A DNA stretch of 64,000 bases from contig NZ_NISK01000004.1 in NCBI RefSeq assembly GCF_002205675.1, positions 496,001 to 560,000 of the forward strand, in the 5' to 3' direction. Under the pieces are notes generated by a model. It ran no database searches. It was not told the DNA's origin and saw nothing but the letters and a program-made list of their open reading frames with translations. This DNA is from Sphingopyxis bauzanensis (GTDB lineage Bacteria; Pseudomonadota; Alphaproteobacteria; Sphingomonadales; Sphingomonadaceae). Positions 7,823 through 17,725 of the stretch are shown one piece after another (within the stretch, counting starts at the first letter, position 1; every line of letters begins with the position of its first letter). A program made the translations under genes and the position numbers.

Positions 7823-8262
7823 CGGCGCCGGTAAACCCAGCGCATCTGTTTCGACCCGTCGATCAGCGAAATCGTCGCGGTCAGCGTCTCGCCATCGCGG
7901 GCATATTGGATGCGCTGCGGATAATCATGCGAAGCGTTCTCGAACGTCGCGCTCGTATCATCGCGCCGCACCAGCCGGAACGCCACCGGTGCGCCCCCAC
8001 CCGGCTGCGCGATATAGGCGGGGATGCCGTCGGCACCCGCCTGCACCCGCAGAAACTCGAAGTCGCGCAAGCTGTCGCCGCGCCCCGACCGGCTATGCCC
8101 CAGCATCACCCCGCCGCGCGGCGCCGTCCAGCTTTCCTCGGTCCAGCGCTCGCTCTCCTCGCGGCTCCACCGCCCCGCCAGCCACGCCAGATCATCGACC
8201 GTCGCCGCCGGACTGGCCGCGAGCAGTACCGCGGCCGCGGCCATCGCCAAAATTGCTTTCAT
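7819..8262 (-). CDS. DUF6265-type exported protein
   Basis: A 147-aa protein with a Sec signal peptide (MKAILAMAAAAVLLAASPAA) and a mature part that begins VDDLAWLAGRWS and contains ASHDYPQRIQYARDG, features of the DUF6265 beta-barrel-like domain. The ATG at 8262 has an AGGAGG 5 bp upstream, so earlier in-frame starts are rejected. Function is unknown. It is single and convergent with the DMT gene. Confidence 0.8.
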   Translation of the reverse strand: MKAILAMAAAAVLLAASPAATVDDLAWLAGRWSREESERWTEESWTAPRGGVMLGHSRSGRGDSLRDFEFLRVQAGADGIPAYIAQPGGGAPVAFRLVRRDDTSATFENASHDYPQRIQYARDGETLTATISLIDGSKQMRWVYRRR

Positions 8263-8517
8263 ACCCGCCTCCTGCAACCCCCGCCTGCCAACATCGCGGC
8301 ATGTTGTCTTGAACCGACGCGACAATCATCGTCTAACCGCAGCGATGGATTATCGCGAGACCCCGCCGCCACAGTTATGGCGCCGGCAAGCGCCGCTTCT
8401 AGGAGCAGCGCAGCTACGACAGCCGCGTCGCCGGCCAGTTCGTGCACGACTTCCTCGCTGCCGCAGCGAAATGGTGCCGCGCCGCTCGACAGCGACGCTA
8501 CGGCCCGCTACACCTTT
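8263..8517. other. Gap without a recognisable gene
   Basis: About 255 bp between the DUF6265 start and the thiC riboswitch. Short open stretches on both strands show arginine- and proline-rich shadow composition. No domain, repeat or credible ribosome site with coding behind it is seen. Confidence 0.5.
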
Positions 8518-8520
8518 GTC

Positions 8521-8612
8521 ATCCCCGGGGAGCCTGCCGCGCAAACGCAGGTTGAGAGCGGAATACACCGCGACCCGTTGAACCTGATCCGGATAATACC
8601 GGCGGAGGGAGG
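8521..8612 (+). promoter_or_regulatory. TPP riboswitch (THI element) of thiC
   Basis: The conserved 3' part of the thi-box is present: ACCCGTTGAACCTGATCC at 8573-8590, then GGATAATACCGGCGGAGGGA at 8591-8610. The 5' part includes GGGG at 8527-8530 and TTGAGA at 8552-8557, in the place of the CTGAGA of the pyrimidine-binding arm. It sits 60 bp upstream of thiC, the classical target. Binding of thiamine pyrophosphate represses expression in this family. Confidence 0.93.
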
Positions 8613-8643
8613 GTCGGCGTTCCCCAACCGGGAAACCGTCTTT

Positions 8644-10565
<1,922 letters not shown>

Positions 10566-10660
10566 TGAGCGGAAGGAACGCAGCTTTCCGCCCGATTTTG
10601 CGGGGTCGATAGAGTGACAAGTTTGACAAATTCGCCGCCGCCGCCGCGGCAGCGAGCGGT

Positions 10661-11377
10661 TCAGCTTGCCAGCGCCATCCGGTCGCGGCCACCGTCCTTT
10701 GCCGCGTAAAGCGCGGCGTCGGCGCGCGACAGCAGGCTGTCCAGCCGTTCGCCAGGGTGCGCCGCCGCGACCCCGAAACTGCACGTCATCCGTTTCAGCC
10801 CCGCGGCGGAGGGTGCCGGCATATGCGCCAGTTCGGCGGCGATCCGGGCCACCAGCGCCGTGGGGTCGGTTGCGGCGGGGACCAGCAGCGCAAATTCCTC
10901 GCCGCCGATCCGCGCCACGATGCTGCCGTGCGGCGCCGCCTGTGTCAGCACCCCCGCGGCATGGACCAGCGCCTCGTCGCCCGCGGCATGCCCCATGCTG
11001 TCGTTGATCCGCTTGAAATGGTCGATGTCGGCGACCAGCAATTGCAGCGGCTCGCCCGCCGCCAGCCGCGCGCGCGCCGCCTCTACAAAGGCGCGGCGAT
11101 TGTCCAGCCCGGTCAGCGCGTCGCGCCGCGCCAGCGTGTCGAGCGCGTCATTCGCCAGGTGCAGCCGCCAGCTCAGCAGCGCGACCCAGCCATAGGCGGT
11201 CGGCGCGACCAGCAGCGGCACGATCGCCGCCGCCCACATCGCGCCGCGATATTCCAAGTCACCAAACTGCACGAAGCTCAGATGGGTGAACAGCATCGAC
11301 GCCGCGACCGATCCGCCGACGACCAGCAGGCCGCCCATGATCAGGCGCGTGGCAGGGTTTTTGCGGGGAACGTCCAT
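10661..11377 (-). CDS. Membrane-bound GGDEF diguanylate cyclase
   Basis: A 238-aa protein with two hydrophobic helices (about residues 12-34 and 45-70) and a GGDEF domain. RDALTGLDNRRAF opens the domain, DIDHFKRINDSMGHAAGDE binds metal and substrate, and the active-site loop reads RIGGEEF (residues 158-162 for GGEEF), a permitted variant. The RxxD inhibitory site expected five residues before the loop is absent (HGSI occupies it), so product inhibition is unlikely. I start at the ATG at 11377; a TTG one codon earlier is also possible. There is no sensory domain beyond the membrane segment and no EAL partner nearby. Confidence 0.9.
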   Translation of the reverse strand: MDVPRKNPATRLIMGGLLVVGGSVAASMLFTHLSFVQFGDLEYRGAMWAAAIVPLLVAPTAYGWVALLSWRLHLANDALDTLARRDALTGLDNRRAFVEAARARLAAGEPLQLLVADIDHFKRINDSMGHAAGDEALVHAAGVLTQAAPHGSIVARIGGEEFALLVPAATDPTALVARIAAELAHMPAPSAAGLKRMTCSFGVAAAHPGERLDSLLSRADAALYAAKDGGRDRMALAS

Positions 11378-11552
11378 CAACCCGCTATAACGGAGCGTAG
11401 TAAATTTCTATTAAGCGAAATTGGTCGCGCCCTTCAACGCCCGCAACGCTCGCGCCTGCGCGGAACCATGCGCGCCACCGGGTGTCTATCTACCAGAGGG
11501 GTAAACATACGACCCGGCGTGCCTGGCACGCGGCCCCATTGGAGAGACTTCG

Positions 11553-11999
11553 ATGAAAAAGATGATGATGATCCCCCTCGCTGCCGTGACCGCGCTCGCG
11601 GGCGGCTGCACCTCGACCGGCAGTTATGACGACGGCGGCTATGGCTATTATGATCGCAACACCTACACCCAGTACGGCAACTATGACTACAACCGTCCCG
11701 ATCCGCGCCACGGCGGCTATTATGCCGACAATTATTACCGCTCCGACCGCCGTTACCGCGAACGTCGCCTGTCGAACAATGACCGCGTCTATCGCGGCCG
11801 CGACGGCAAATTTTACTGCCGCCGCAACGATGGTTCGACCGGGCTGATTGTCGGCGGTATCGCTGGCGGCGTGGCGGGCAACGTCATCGCGCCGGGCGGG
11901 TCGGAAACGCTGGGCACCATCCTCGGCGCGATCGGCGGCGCCGTTGCCGGACGCGCAATCGAACGCAGTGGTAACAACAACGACGTGCGCTGCCGCTAA
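11553..11999 (+). CDS. Glycine-zipper lipoprotein, Tyr/Arg-rich
   Basis: A 148-aa envelope protein. Its N-terminal export signal ends at Cys19 (LAGGC), a loose lipobox. Residues about 24-85 are rich in Tyr, Asp, Asn and Arg (short YY, NYD and YRS runs). The C-terminal part is a glycine-zipper 2TM segment (TGLIVGGIAGGVAGNVIAPGG and TLGTILGAIGGAVAGRAIE). Such proteins (Rcc01698/17-kDa antigen-like) sit in or under the outer membrane. GGAGAG precedes the start. It is alone between GGDEF (-) and ThuA (+). Exact role unknown. Confidence 0.8.
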   Translation: MKKMMMIPLAAVTALAGGCTSTGSYDDGGYGYYDRNTYTQYGNYDYNRPDPRHGGYYADNYYRSDRRYRERRLSNNDRVYRGRDGKFYCRRNDGSTGLIVGGIAGGVAGNVIAPGGSETLGTILGAIGGAVAGRAIERSGNNNDVRCR

Positions 12000-12072
12000 A
12001 CGAATCGCACGGCGGCTTGTGTACGGTGCCGACGGTCATTAGCAATCGACCGAGAATGATCGGGAGATTGTC

Positions 12073-12891
12073 ATGATCGCCGCCGCCAAACTTGCCGCCG
12101 CGCTTCTGCTGACTTTGGGGGCGGCGCAGGCCGCCCCCGATCCGCGGCGGCCGACGCCGACGCTCGACAATGTGGCGCCCAAACTGCCCGCGCTGACGCG
12201 TCCTGCGGTGCTGATCGTCAGCAAGACCAACGGCTATCGCCACGACAGCATCGCCCAAGCGGTACCCGCGATCGAGAGGCTGGTAAAAGTGCGCGGGTGG
12301 CGCAGCTTTGCCACCGAAAACGCCGCGGTCTTTAACCCGCGACAACTTGCCCAATTCGACGTGGTCGTATTCGCCAATGCCAGCGGCGACATCTATACCC
12401 CCGATCAGCGCGCCGCCTTTCGGGCGTGGCTCGCAAACGGCGGCGGCTTCGTCGGGCTGCATAGCGCAGGCGACGGCAGCCACCCCAGCTGGTTTGTCCG
12501 TATGCGCGGCAACGGCAATTTCACCGGCCATCCCGGCGGCGCCGACCAGTTTCAGGCCGGCGACCTGGTCGTCACCGACCGCACCCACCCCGCGACCGCG
12601 CATTTGCCCGAACGCTGGCGCTGGACCGACGAATATTACAGCTGGGACGCCCCGCCGACTGCCGACGCGCGCGTGCTGGCAAAGCTTGACGAAGCGAGCC
12701 TACGGCTGGAGCCCAAGCTGCAGATGGGCGGCGATCATGCGCTGATCTGGTGGCGCTGCGAAGGCCGCGCGCGCATCTTTTATTCCGCGCTGGGCCATCG
12801 GGCCGAGGCATGGGCTGATCCCGCACACCTGACAATGCTGGACGGCGCCATCGGCTGGGCTGCGCGGCAGGAAGGCACCGGCTGCGATTAG
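12073..12891 (+). CDS. ThuA domain-containing protein, exported
   Basis: A 272-aa protein with a signal peptide (LAAALLLTLGAAQAAPD) and one ThuA domain, a class-I glutamine-amidotransferase-like fold. Visible motifs are VLIVSKTNGYRHDSI, FDVVVFANASGDIYTPDQRAAF, GGGFVGLHSAGDGS, FTGHPGGADQF and GRARIFYSALGHRAEAW. ThuA proteins are linked to trehalose utilisation and secreted sugar-modifying systems in other bacteria, but biochemical function is not settled. It is convergent with the NAT gene, whose stop begins at the next base. Confidence 0.88.
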   Translation: MIAAAKLAAALLLTLGAAQAAPDPRRPTPTLDNVAPKLPALTRPAVLIVSKTNGYRHDSIAQAVPAIERLVKVRGWRSFATENAAVFNPRQLAQFDVVVFANASGDIYTPDQRAAFRAWLANGGGFVGLHSAGDGSHPSWFVRMRGNGNFTGHPGGADQFQAGDLVVTDRTHPATAHLPERWRWTDEYYSWDAPPTADARVLAKLDEASLRLEPKLQMGGDHALIWWRCEGRARIFYSALGHRAEAWADPAHLTMLDGAIGWAARQEGTGCD

Positions 12892-13773
12892 CTAATTCGC
12901 AATCTCCGCCGTCGCCGCGCGCTCGATTGCGGAACGCCAGCTGCGCTGTACGGGCAGCAGGAAAATCTCGGCCAACGTCCGCTCGATCTCGTCGGCAGTC
13001 AAATAGCGCCGGTCGATCCGTCCGTCGGCCAGCCGCGTCGTCAACCGGTTGTCGCGCAGCCCATACCGCGCCTCGGCGGTCGTGCGCGCCGCGATCAGCT
13101 GGTGGCGGAAATGCGACTCCGGGTGCGTCGATGTGTACCAATTGCCGACGACGCAATCGACCGGCGGCGCCGCGGCATCGTCGAGCCGGTACAGCGGCTT
13201 CCACTCGTCGCCGATCTGCGCCTCGACTTCCCATCCGAAACCGCCGCGCCGCACGCGATAGCTTTCGTGCCGCGTCGGCTGCGGTGCCTCGCTGTCCATC
13301 GCCAGCGGCTGCGGCGGCACCGCGGCACCGAACCCGACATCGGCGAGCCAGGGCCGCCCATCGAGCGTCACCAGCACCACCTGGTGCGTGCGCGGGGTCG
13401 CGGGGGCATCGTCGGCCAGCATCCAGCGCACCCGCCCCAGCATCGCTTCGGCCTCGAATCCGATCGCCTGCAAGACGCGCAGGAACAGGCCGTTCTGTTC
13501 GAAGCAATAACCGCCGCGCCGCCGGTCGATCAGCTTCGCCTCGACCGCGTCGGCGCCGATGTCGATCCCGGTGCCGGTCAGCGCATCGATCGCTTCGAAC
13601 GGAATCGCAGCGATATGCGCCGCCTGCAACGCCGCCAGCACCTCCAGCGTCGGCGCCACCGGACCGGTGTACCCGATCCGCGCCAGATAGCGCGTCAGCA
13701 GCGGAGCTCGCTCGGACGGCGCGGGATCGCCATCGTCGGCGCTGTAAGAGGGAGCAGCGGGATAGTGCAACAT
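12892..13773 (-). CDS. Arylamine N-acetyltransferase
   Basis: A 293-aa NAT with the complete catalytic triad: Cys in GGYCFEQN (about residue 90), His in PRTHQVVL (about 130) and Asp in LADVGFG (about 145). It transfers acetyl from acetyl-CoA to arylamines, hydrazines or arylhydroxylamines. I use the ATG at 13773 rather than the TTG two codons upstream. The N-terminal 20 residues are a little longer than usual. It is a single gene, with 95 bp to the OsmC gene in the same direction. Confidence 0.93.
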   Translation of the reverse strand: MLHYPAAPSYSADDGDPAPSERAPLLTRYLARIGYTGPVAPTLEVLAALQAAHIAAIPFEAIDALTGTGIDIGADAVEAKLIDRRRGGYCFEQNGLFLRVLQAIGFEAEAMLGRVRWMLADDAPATPRTHQVVLVTLDGRPWLADVGFGAAVPPQPLAMDSEAPQPTRHESYRVRRGGFGWEVEAQIGDEWKPLYRLDDAAAPPVDCVVGNWYTSTHPESHFRHQLIAARTTAEARYGLRDNRLTTRLADGRIDRRYLTADEIERTLAEIFLLPVQRSWRSAIERAATAEIAN

Positions 13774-13867
13774 CGGCAAGGACTCCGTTCACGAATCAAC
13801 TGCCGACACTTATGAAAGCTCAAGCGCGGTTGAGATCAAGCACCAATCGCGCTCGCCACCGCCACGC

Positions 13868-14296
13868 TCAGCTTTCCAGGCTGTGCTCCAGCGTGATTTC
13901 GCAATCGAGCAGCTTCGACACCGGGCAGTTCATTTCGGCTTCCTTGGCGATCGCGGCGAATTTGTCGGCGCCGATCCCCGGCACTTTGGCGACCAGCGTG
14001 AGTGCCGACTGGCTGATCTCAAACCCGCCGTCGATCTGATCCAGGGTCACCGCCGCGCTCGTCTCCAGCGTGTCGCCCGCATAGCCCGCGCGCGCCAGCC
14101 CGAACGACAGCGCCATCGTGAAGCACGCCGCGTGCGCCGCCGCGATCAGCTCCTCGGGGTTGGTTCCCGGCAGCCCCTCGAACCGAGTCCCGAACCCATA
14201 GGGCTGCTTGTCGAGCACCCCCGACTTGGTCGTGATCGACCCTTTGCCCTCCTTGCCGAAACCTTCGTAGCGGGCGGATGCGCGGTTGACGGTCAT
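13868..14296 (-). CDS. osmC: OsmC-family peroxide reductase
   Basis: A 142-aa OsmC-type protein. The two redox cysteines are in AHAACFTMAL (Cys58) and EMNCPVSKLL (Cys124), and TNPEELIAAAHAACF is the family hallmark. These enzymes reduce organic hydroperoxides, usually recycled by lipoyl proteins. It is preceded on its own strand by a GGAGAC ribosome site. The downstream NAT and upstream Mpo1-like genes run in the same direction, but the spacing does not prove an operon. Confidence 0.92.
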   Translation of the reverse strand: MTVNRASARYEGFGKEGKGSITTKSGVLDKQPYGFGTRFEGLPGTNPEELIAAAHAACFTMALSFGLARAGYAGDTLETSAAVTLDQIDGGFEISQSALTLVAKVPGIGADKFAAIAKEAEMNCPVSKLLDCEITLEHSLES

Positions 14297-14342
14297 GCTG
14301 GTGTCTCCTTGGCTGGAAATGAAGAAATCAAACGTTGGGACG

Positions 14343-14675
14343 TCAACGCGCCACCCCCGCCTTGTCGAGCTCGGAGCCGAGGCGCCCAGTCAGCCACAGC
14401 CCCCACATTTTGAAATCGGCCGCCAGGCTCCACAGCGGATAGGTAAAGGTCGCGGGCCGGTTCTTTTCGACCCCGAAATGCGCCGCCCACGCAAAGGCAT
14501 AGCCCGCCAACGGCAGGAAGATCAGCCACCCCCACCGCCCGCTCACCACCGCGGCCACCGCGATCAACACGACCAGGCTGGTCCCGACATAGTGCAGCGC
14601 CCGCGTCGACGCCTTGCTATGCTCGCGGAGGTAAAAGGGCCAGAATTCGGCAAAGCTGGTGTAGAGTCGCGGCAT
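14343..14675 (-). CDS. Mpo1-like (DUF962) membrane protein
   Basis: A 110-aa protein with the DUF962 pattern: FAEFWPFYLREHSKASTRALHYVGTSL, a pair of hydrophobic helices (LVVLIAVAAVVSGRWGWLIFLPLAGYA), then FAWAAHFGVEKNRPATFTYPLWSLAADFKMW. Yeast Mpo1 is an Fe(II)-dependent dioxygenase that alpha-oxidises 2-hydroxy fatty acids, and the His residues in REHS, ALHYVG and AAHFG are the conserved ones. Sphingomonads make 2-hydroxy fatty acids in their sphingolipids, so a role there is plausible but inferred. Confidence 0.85.
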   Translation of the reverse strand: MPRLYTSFAEFWPFYLREHSKASTRALHYVGTSLVVLIAVAAVVSGRWGWLIFLPLAGYAFAWAAHFGVEKNRPATFTYPLWSLAADFKMWGLWLTGRLGSELDKAGVAR

Positions 14676-14786
14676 CGAGGGAAGATGCGGCGCGCGAGCG
14701 GCACGGTCAAGACGCGGCGCGATTTTGACTTTGGTCGGCGGCGCATGGTGATAGGCTGGCGCGCCAGGCGACAAGGGGGTGGAGCC

Positions 14787-15008
14787 ATGAAAAAATCGAC
14801 GCGTGCGCTGGTCGGCATGATCGGTCTCGACCTTGCCGTGATTATCGGCGCTTGGTGGGTGGTCGAACAGACGCGCAGCGGAGCATGGATCGCGCCCGAT
14901 CCTGCGGCATCGATCAGCATGATTACCACGACCGCAGGCATGATCGTCGGCGTCGTCACCGCGGTGCTGCTGCTCGCTTTCGTCGTGCACCGCCGCGCCG
15001 GCAACTGA
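14787..15008 (+). CDS. Small two-helix membrane protein, unknown function
   Basis: A 73-aa protein with two transmembrane helices (VGMIGLDLAVIIGAWWVVEQ and ITTTAGMIVGVVTAVLLLAFVV) and a short basic tail. A strong GGGGGTGGAG ribosome site precedes the ATG at 14787. No family is recognised. It is divergent from the Mpo1-like gene and followed by a 13-bp-stem hairpin. Confidence 0.7.
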   Translation: MKKSTRALVGMIGLDLAVIIGAWWVVEQTRSGAWIAPDPAASISMITTTAGMIVGVVTAVLLLAFVVHRRAGN

Positions 15009-15028
15009 CGCAAACCGCATAAAACAGC

Positions 15029-15063
15029 AACCCTCCCGCCGGGGTCGCTTCGGCGGAAGGGTT
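15029..15063. terminator. Intergenic hairpin between convergent small genes
   Basis: The arms 15029-15041 (AACCCTCCCGCCG) and 15051-15063 (CGGCGGAAGGGTT) pair over 13 bp with one mismatch. It lies between the stop of the 73-aa gene (+) and the stop of the 61-aa gene (-). Only a short T run follows on the minus strand, so efficiency is uncertain. A short direct repeat of CCGGTCCGG follows at about 15069-15095. Confidence 0.55.
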
Positions 15064-15113
15064 GGTGCCGGTCCGGCGTGGTGCGCCGGTCCGGAGATGA
15101 ATATTCCGTCGGT

Positions 15114-15299
15114 TCAGCGCGCCGCGGCTTCGCGGACCTTCTGCACTGCGGGCAGCAGCAGGCCGATCAGGATCTGCACCGGATTGGTCGCGATCGTCAT
15201 GCTGCCCTGCGCGGGCTGCGCCGACTGCGCCATTGCCGGGGTCGCCGTCAGCGCGAGGGTCAGCGCGAACGCGGGGGCGAGAAGCATCTTCCTGGTCAT
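15114..15299 (-). CDS. 61-aa exported peptide with prepilin-like C-terminal motif
   Basis: From the ATG at 15299 (AGGAAGAGA ribosome site) the product is a Sec signal peptide (MLLAPAFALTLALTATPAMA, cleavage near residue 24), a short polar linker (QSAQPAQGSMTIATNP) and then ILIGLLLPAVQKVREAAAR at residues 43-61, followed at once by the stop. That last segment is, from memory of the family, nearly identical to the end of the N-terminal helix of planctomycete DUF1559 prepilin-like proteins, where a large extracellular domain follows. Here nothing follows. The mature peptide would be about 37 residues and amphipathic. No neighbour suggests a pilus role. Confidence 0.7.
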   Translation of the reverse strand: MTRKMLLAPAFALTLALTATPAMAQSAQPAQGSMTIATNPVQILIGLLLPAVQKVREAAAR

Positions 15300-15456
15300 C
15301 GTCTCTTCCTTTCGATTGCTGTCATTCCGTTTTGAATTTCGTTCGGGACGCTCCCGATGCACCGAGTTATGGCGCGCGATGCCGAGCGCCGCCGTGATCT
15401 CCGTCACTGGCCACGAAAAAATTCACAACGCGTTGAAATGAAATGAAAGAAAAACG

Positions 15457-15912
15457 CTACCCGCGCTTCAGCCGTACCAAGGCGCTGTCGAGCGCCTGCA
15501 AAAATTGCGAGCGATCGGCCTTGGTGAACGGCGGTGGGCCGCCGATCTGGTCGCCCCCGGCGCGCAGATCGGCCATGATCGCGCGCGTCGCGATCGCGGG
15601 GCCGATCGACGCCATTGTAAAGGGCTTGCCATTGGGGCCAAGCACGATCGCTCCCGCCTTGAGCGCGCGGTCGGCGAGCAAGATGTCGGCGGTGATCACC
15701 ACGCCCGCCGCATCCGCCGCTTCGGCGATCCAGTCGTCGGCGGCGTCGAAGCCATCCGACACCACCACCCGCTCGATCAGCGGATGCTCGGGAACGCGCA
15801 ACCGGCTGTTGCTCACCACCTTCACCGGCACTTCGTGCCGCCACGCGACGCGATAAATTTCGTCCTTCACCGGACAGGCGTCGGCATCGACCAATATCGT
15901 CAGGGTAGGCAT
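15457..15912 (-). CDS. YaiI/YqxD family (DUF188) protein
   Basis: A 151-aa DUF188 protein. It opens TILVDADACPVKDEIYRVA, continues with VVSDGFDAADDWIAEAA and VVITADILLADRALKAGA, and ends QFLQALDSALVRLKRG. The fold belongs to the PIN-like/NYN group, with the early acidic residues as probable metal ligands. Biochemical function is not established. Length matches the family. It is alone, between the 61-aa peptide and the 43-aa basic protein, all on the minus strand. Confidence 0.93.
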   Translation of the reverse strand: MPTLTILVDADACPVKDEIYRVAWRHEVPVKVVSNSRLRVPEHPLIERVVVSDGFDAADDWIAEAADAAGVVITADILLADRALKAGAIVLGPNGKPFTMASIGPAIATRAIMADLRAGGDQIGGPPPFTKADRSQFLQALDSALVRLKRG

Positions 15913-15925
15913 AGCGGCGTTGCGG

Positions 15926-16057
15926 TTACTTCTTCATATTATCGAGGCCGGCGACCACCCCGACCTTGGTCGACGGATTGCTGGCGTTCGGCTTCTTGGG
16001 CTTTTCGGCCTTGGGCTTGCGGACTTCGCGGCTCGTCTTCTTTTGGCCTTTGGCCAT
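15926..16057 (-). CDS. 43-aa basic protein, unknown function
   Basis: The ATG at 16057 (AAGG 9 nt upstream) gives a 43-residue, very lysine-rich product: MAKGQKKTSREVRKPKAEKP, then KKPNASNPSTKVGVVAGLDNMKK. It is too small for most gene finders. The high charge and lack of a hydrophobic core suggest an RNA- or DNA-binding or ribosome-associated peptide; this is inference. It ends 13 bp before the DUF188 start on the same strand. Confidence 0.65.
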   Translation of the reverse strand: MAKGQKKTSREVRKPKAEKPKKPNASNPSTKVGVVAGLDNMKK

Positions 16058-16135
16058 GGTCAATACCTTGAAAGGGGGCGGACGCCTGTGCCCGTCGCGG
16101 CGCAGCCTACGCCTTTTGGCGCCGCAAGTCGCCCC

Positions 16136-16894
16136 TTATCCCGCCAGCCCGTCCCACATCAGCTTCGCGCCGAGCAACACCATGAGCAGATAAATCAGGA
16201 CATAGAAACGCGCGCCGTCGATCCGTTTCAGCCAGCGCACCGTCAGCAAGGTCGAAACGATCGCGAGCGGCATCAGCAGTGCCGCGGCGACCAGCACCTC
16301 GTGCGGAAAGGCGCCGAGCGCGATATAGGCGGGCACCTTGATCCAGTTGATCGCAGCGAACAGCACCGAACTGGTGCCGACGAAGACCAGATGCGGCAGG
16401 CGGCGCGGCGTCACCCACATCTGGAACGGCGGGCCGCCCGCATGCGCGATCTGGCTGGTGAAACCCGTCGCGACCCCGAACAGACTGCCGACCCATCCCG
16501 GCGACGTCGATGCTGCGACGACGCGCCCGCCGCGCTCAACCCACAGCCGGTACAACCCGAACGCCAGCGTGATCGCGCCGAGCGCTGCCATCAGCTTCGC
16601 CTCATCGACCTGCTCGGCGAAAAAATAACCCGCGGCGATGCCGACCGCGGCGCCGGGCAGCATCCAGCCGATGATCCACCCGTCCCACGTCTTGCGGAAC
16701 GACCACACGCTGACGACATCCTGCACGATCAGGATCGGCAAAAGCAGCGCCGCGGCGAGCGTCGGCGGCAGCACCAGCGCGACGATCGGGGTCGCGAGCG
16801 CGCCAACCCCCGAGAGGCCGCCTTTGGCCAGTCCGAGCAATATCACCGCGAGCGCCAGCACCGCGAGCGTCAGCGGATCGCTCAAAAAACTCAT
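16136..16894 (-). CDS. TauE/SafE family anion permease
   Basis: A 252-aa integral membrane protein with about eight helices. The TauE/SafE pattern is seen in ILLGLAKGGLSGVGALATPIVAL near the N-terminus and its repeat GVATGFTSQIAHAGGPPFQMWV in the middle. Members export sulfite, sulfoacetate or related organosulfur anions. The start overlaps the ung stop (ATGA), so the two are co-translated, although no functional link is evident. Confidence 0.92.
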   Translation of the reverse strand: MSFLSDPLTLAVLALAVILLGLAKGGLSGVGALATPIVALVLPPTLAAALLLPILIVQDVVSVWSFRKTWDGWIIGWMLPGAAVGIAAGYFFAEQVDEAKLMAALGAITLAFGLYRLWVERGGRVVAASTSPGWVGSLFGVATGFTSQIAHAGGPPFQMWVTPRRLPHLVFVGTSSVLFAAINWIKVPAYIALGAFPHEVLVAAALLMPLAIVSTLLTVRWLKRIDGARFYVLIYLLMVLLGAKLMWDGLAG

Positions 16895-17604
16895 GCGGCG
16901 CCTGCTTCCGGATGTTCCGGCAACGCCCAGTCGATCGTCCCGCGCCCCTGCGCCGCCAGAAATTCGTTCGTCTGGCTGAACGGCCGCGACCCGAAAAAGC
17001 CGTTGTGCGCCGACAGCGGCGAAGGATGCGGCGCGCGCAGAATCAGGTGCGGACTGCCCGCACCCAGCCCCGCGACATTGGCCGCCTTCTTTTGTGCATG
17101 GCTGCCCCACAGGATGAACACCTTCGGCGCCGGATCGGCGGCGGCCGCCGCGACCACCGCGTCGGTGAAGGTCTCCCAACCCCGCTTCTGATGCGACGCC
17201 GCCATCCCCGCCTCGACCGTCAGGCAATTGTTGAGCAGCAGCACGCCTTGGCTTGCCCAATGCTTGAGGTACCCGTGCGATGCGCGGGGAATGCCCAGAT
17301 CGCTCTGCATTTCCTTGTAGATATTGACCAGGCTCGGCGGCACCCGCACCCCCGGCTGGACCGAAAAGCACAGCCCATGCGCCTGCCCCGGCCCATGATA
17401 GGGATCCTGCCCCAATATGACGACACGGACATCATGCGGCAGTGTCGCATCCAGCGCCGCAAACCAGTCGCGCGGGCGCGGATAGATGGTCTTGCCCTTG
17501 TCGCGCTCGGCAGCAAGGAAAGCCTTGAGCGCCGCCATATAGGGCTGCGCGAATTCGCCGCCGATGCGCGCGAGCCAATCGGGATGCAGTTTGACCTCGG
17601 TCAT
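16891..17604 (-). CDS. ung: Uracil-DNA glycosylase, family 1
   Basis: A 237-aa enzyme that removes uracil from DNA in base-excision repair. The water-activating motif GQDPYHGPGQAHG (Asp67), CFSVQPGVRVPPSL, the uracil-specificity Asn in LLLNNCLTVE, and the HPSPLSAHNGFFGSRPFSQTN loop with its catalytic His are all intact. It is the first gene of a two-gene unit with the TauE/SafE gene. The terminator at 17678-17710 separates it from the TonB receptor upstream. Confidence 0.97.
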   Translation of the reverse strand: MTEVKLHPDWLARIGGEFAQPYMAALKAFLAAERDKGKTIYPRPRDWFAALDATLPHDVRVVILGQDPYHGPGQAHGLCFSVQPGVRVPPSLVNIYKEMQSDLGIPRASHGYLKHWASQGVLLLNNCLTVEAGMAASHQKRGWETFTDAVVAAAAADPAPKVFILWGSHAQKKAANVAGLGAGSPHLILRAPHPSPLSAHNGFFGSRPFSQTNEFLAAQGRGTIDWALPEHPEAGAA

Positions 17605-17677
17605 GTCGGCGCTTCACCAGAGGGGCGCGGGCTTGTCCAGCCCGTTGGTCTGACGTCAACCGGCCGATACCAAAAAC

Positions 17678-17710
17678 AATCCTCCCCATCGACTTGCGAT
17701 GGGGAGGATT
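17678..17710 (-). terminator. Rho-independent terminator of TonB receptor 1
   Basis: A perfect 14-bp stem (17678-17691 with 17697-17710) and loop ACTTG. On the minus strand the stem is followed by GTTTTTGG, and it begins 15 bp after the receptor stop. The stem sequence CCTCCCCATCG is shared with the long palindromic repeats at 4.8 and 27.7 kb. Confidence 0.85.
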
Positions 17711-17725
17711 GGCAACGACTGCCCC

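Noticed and set aside
8340..8510. Possible gene remnant between DUF6265 and the riboswitch
   Set aside because: Short stretches in two frames hinted at a broken gene, but no family could be named and stops interrupt each frame.
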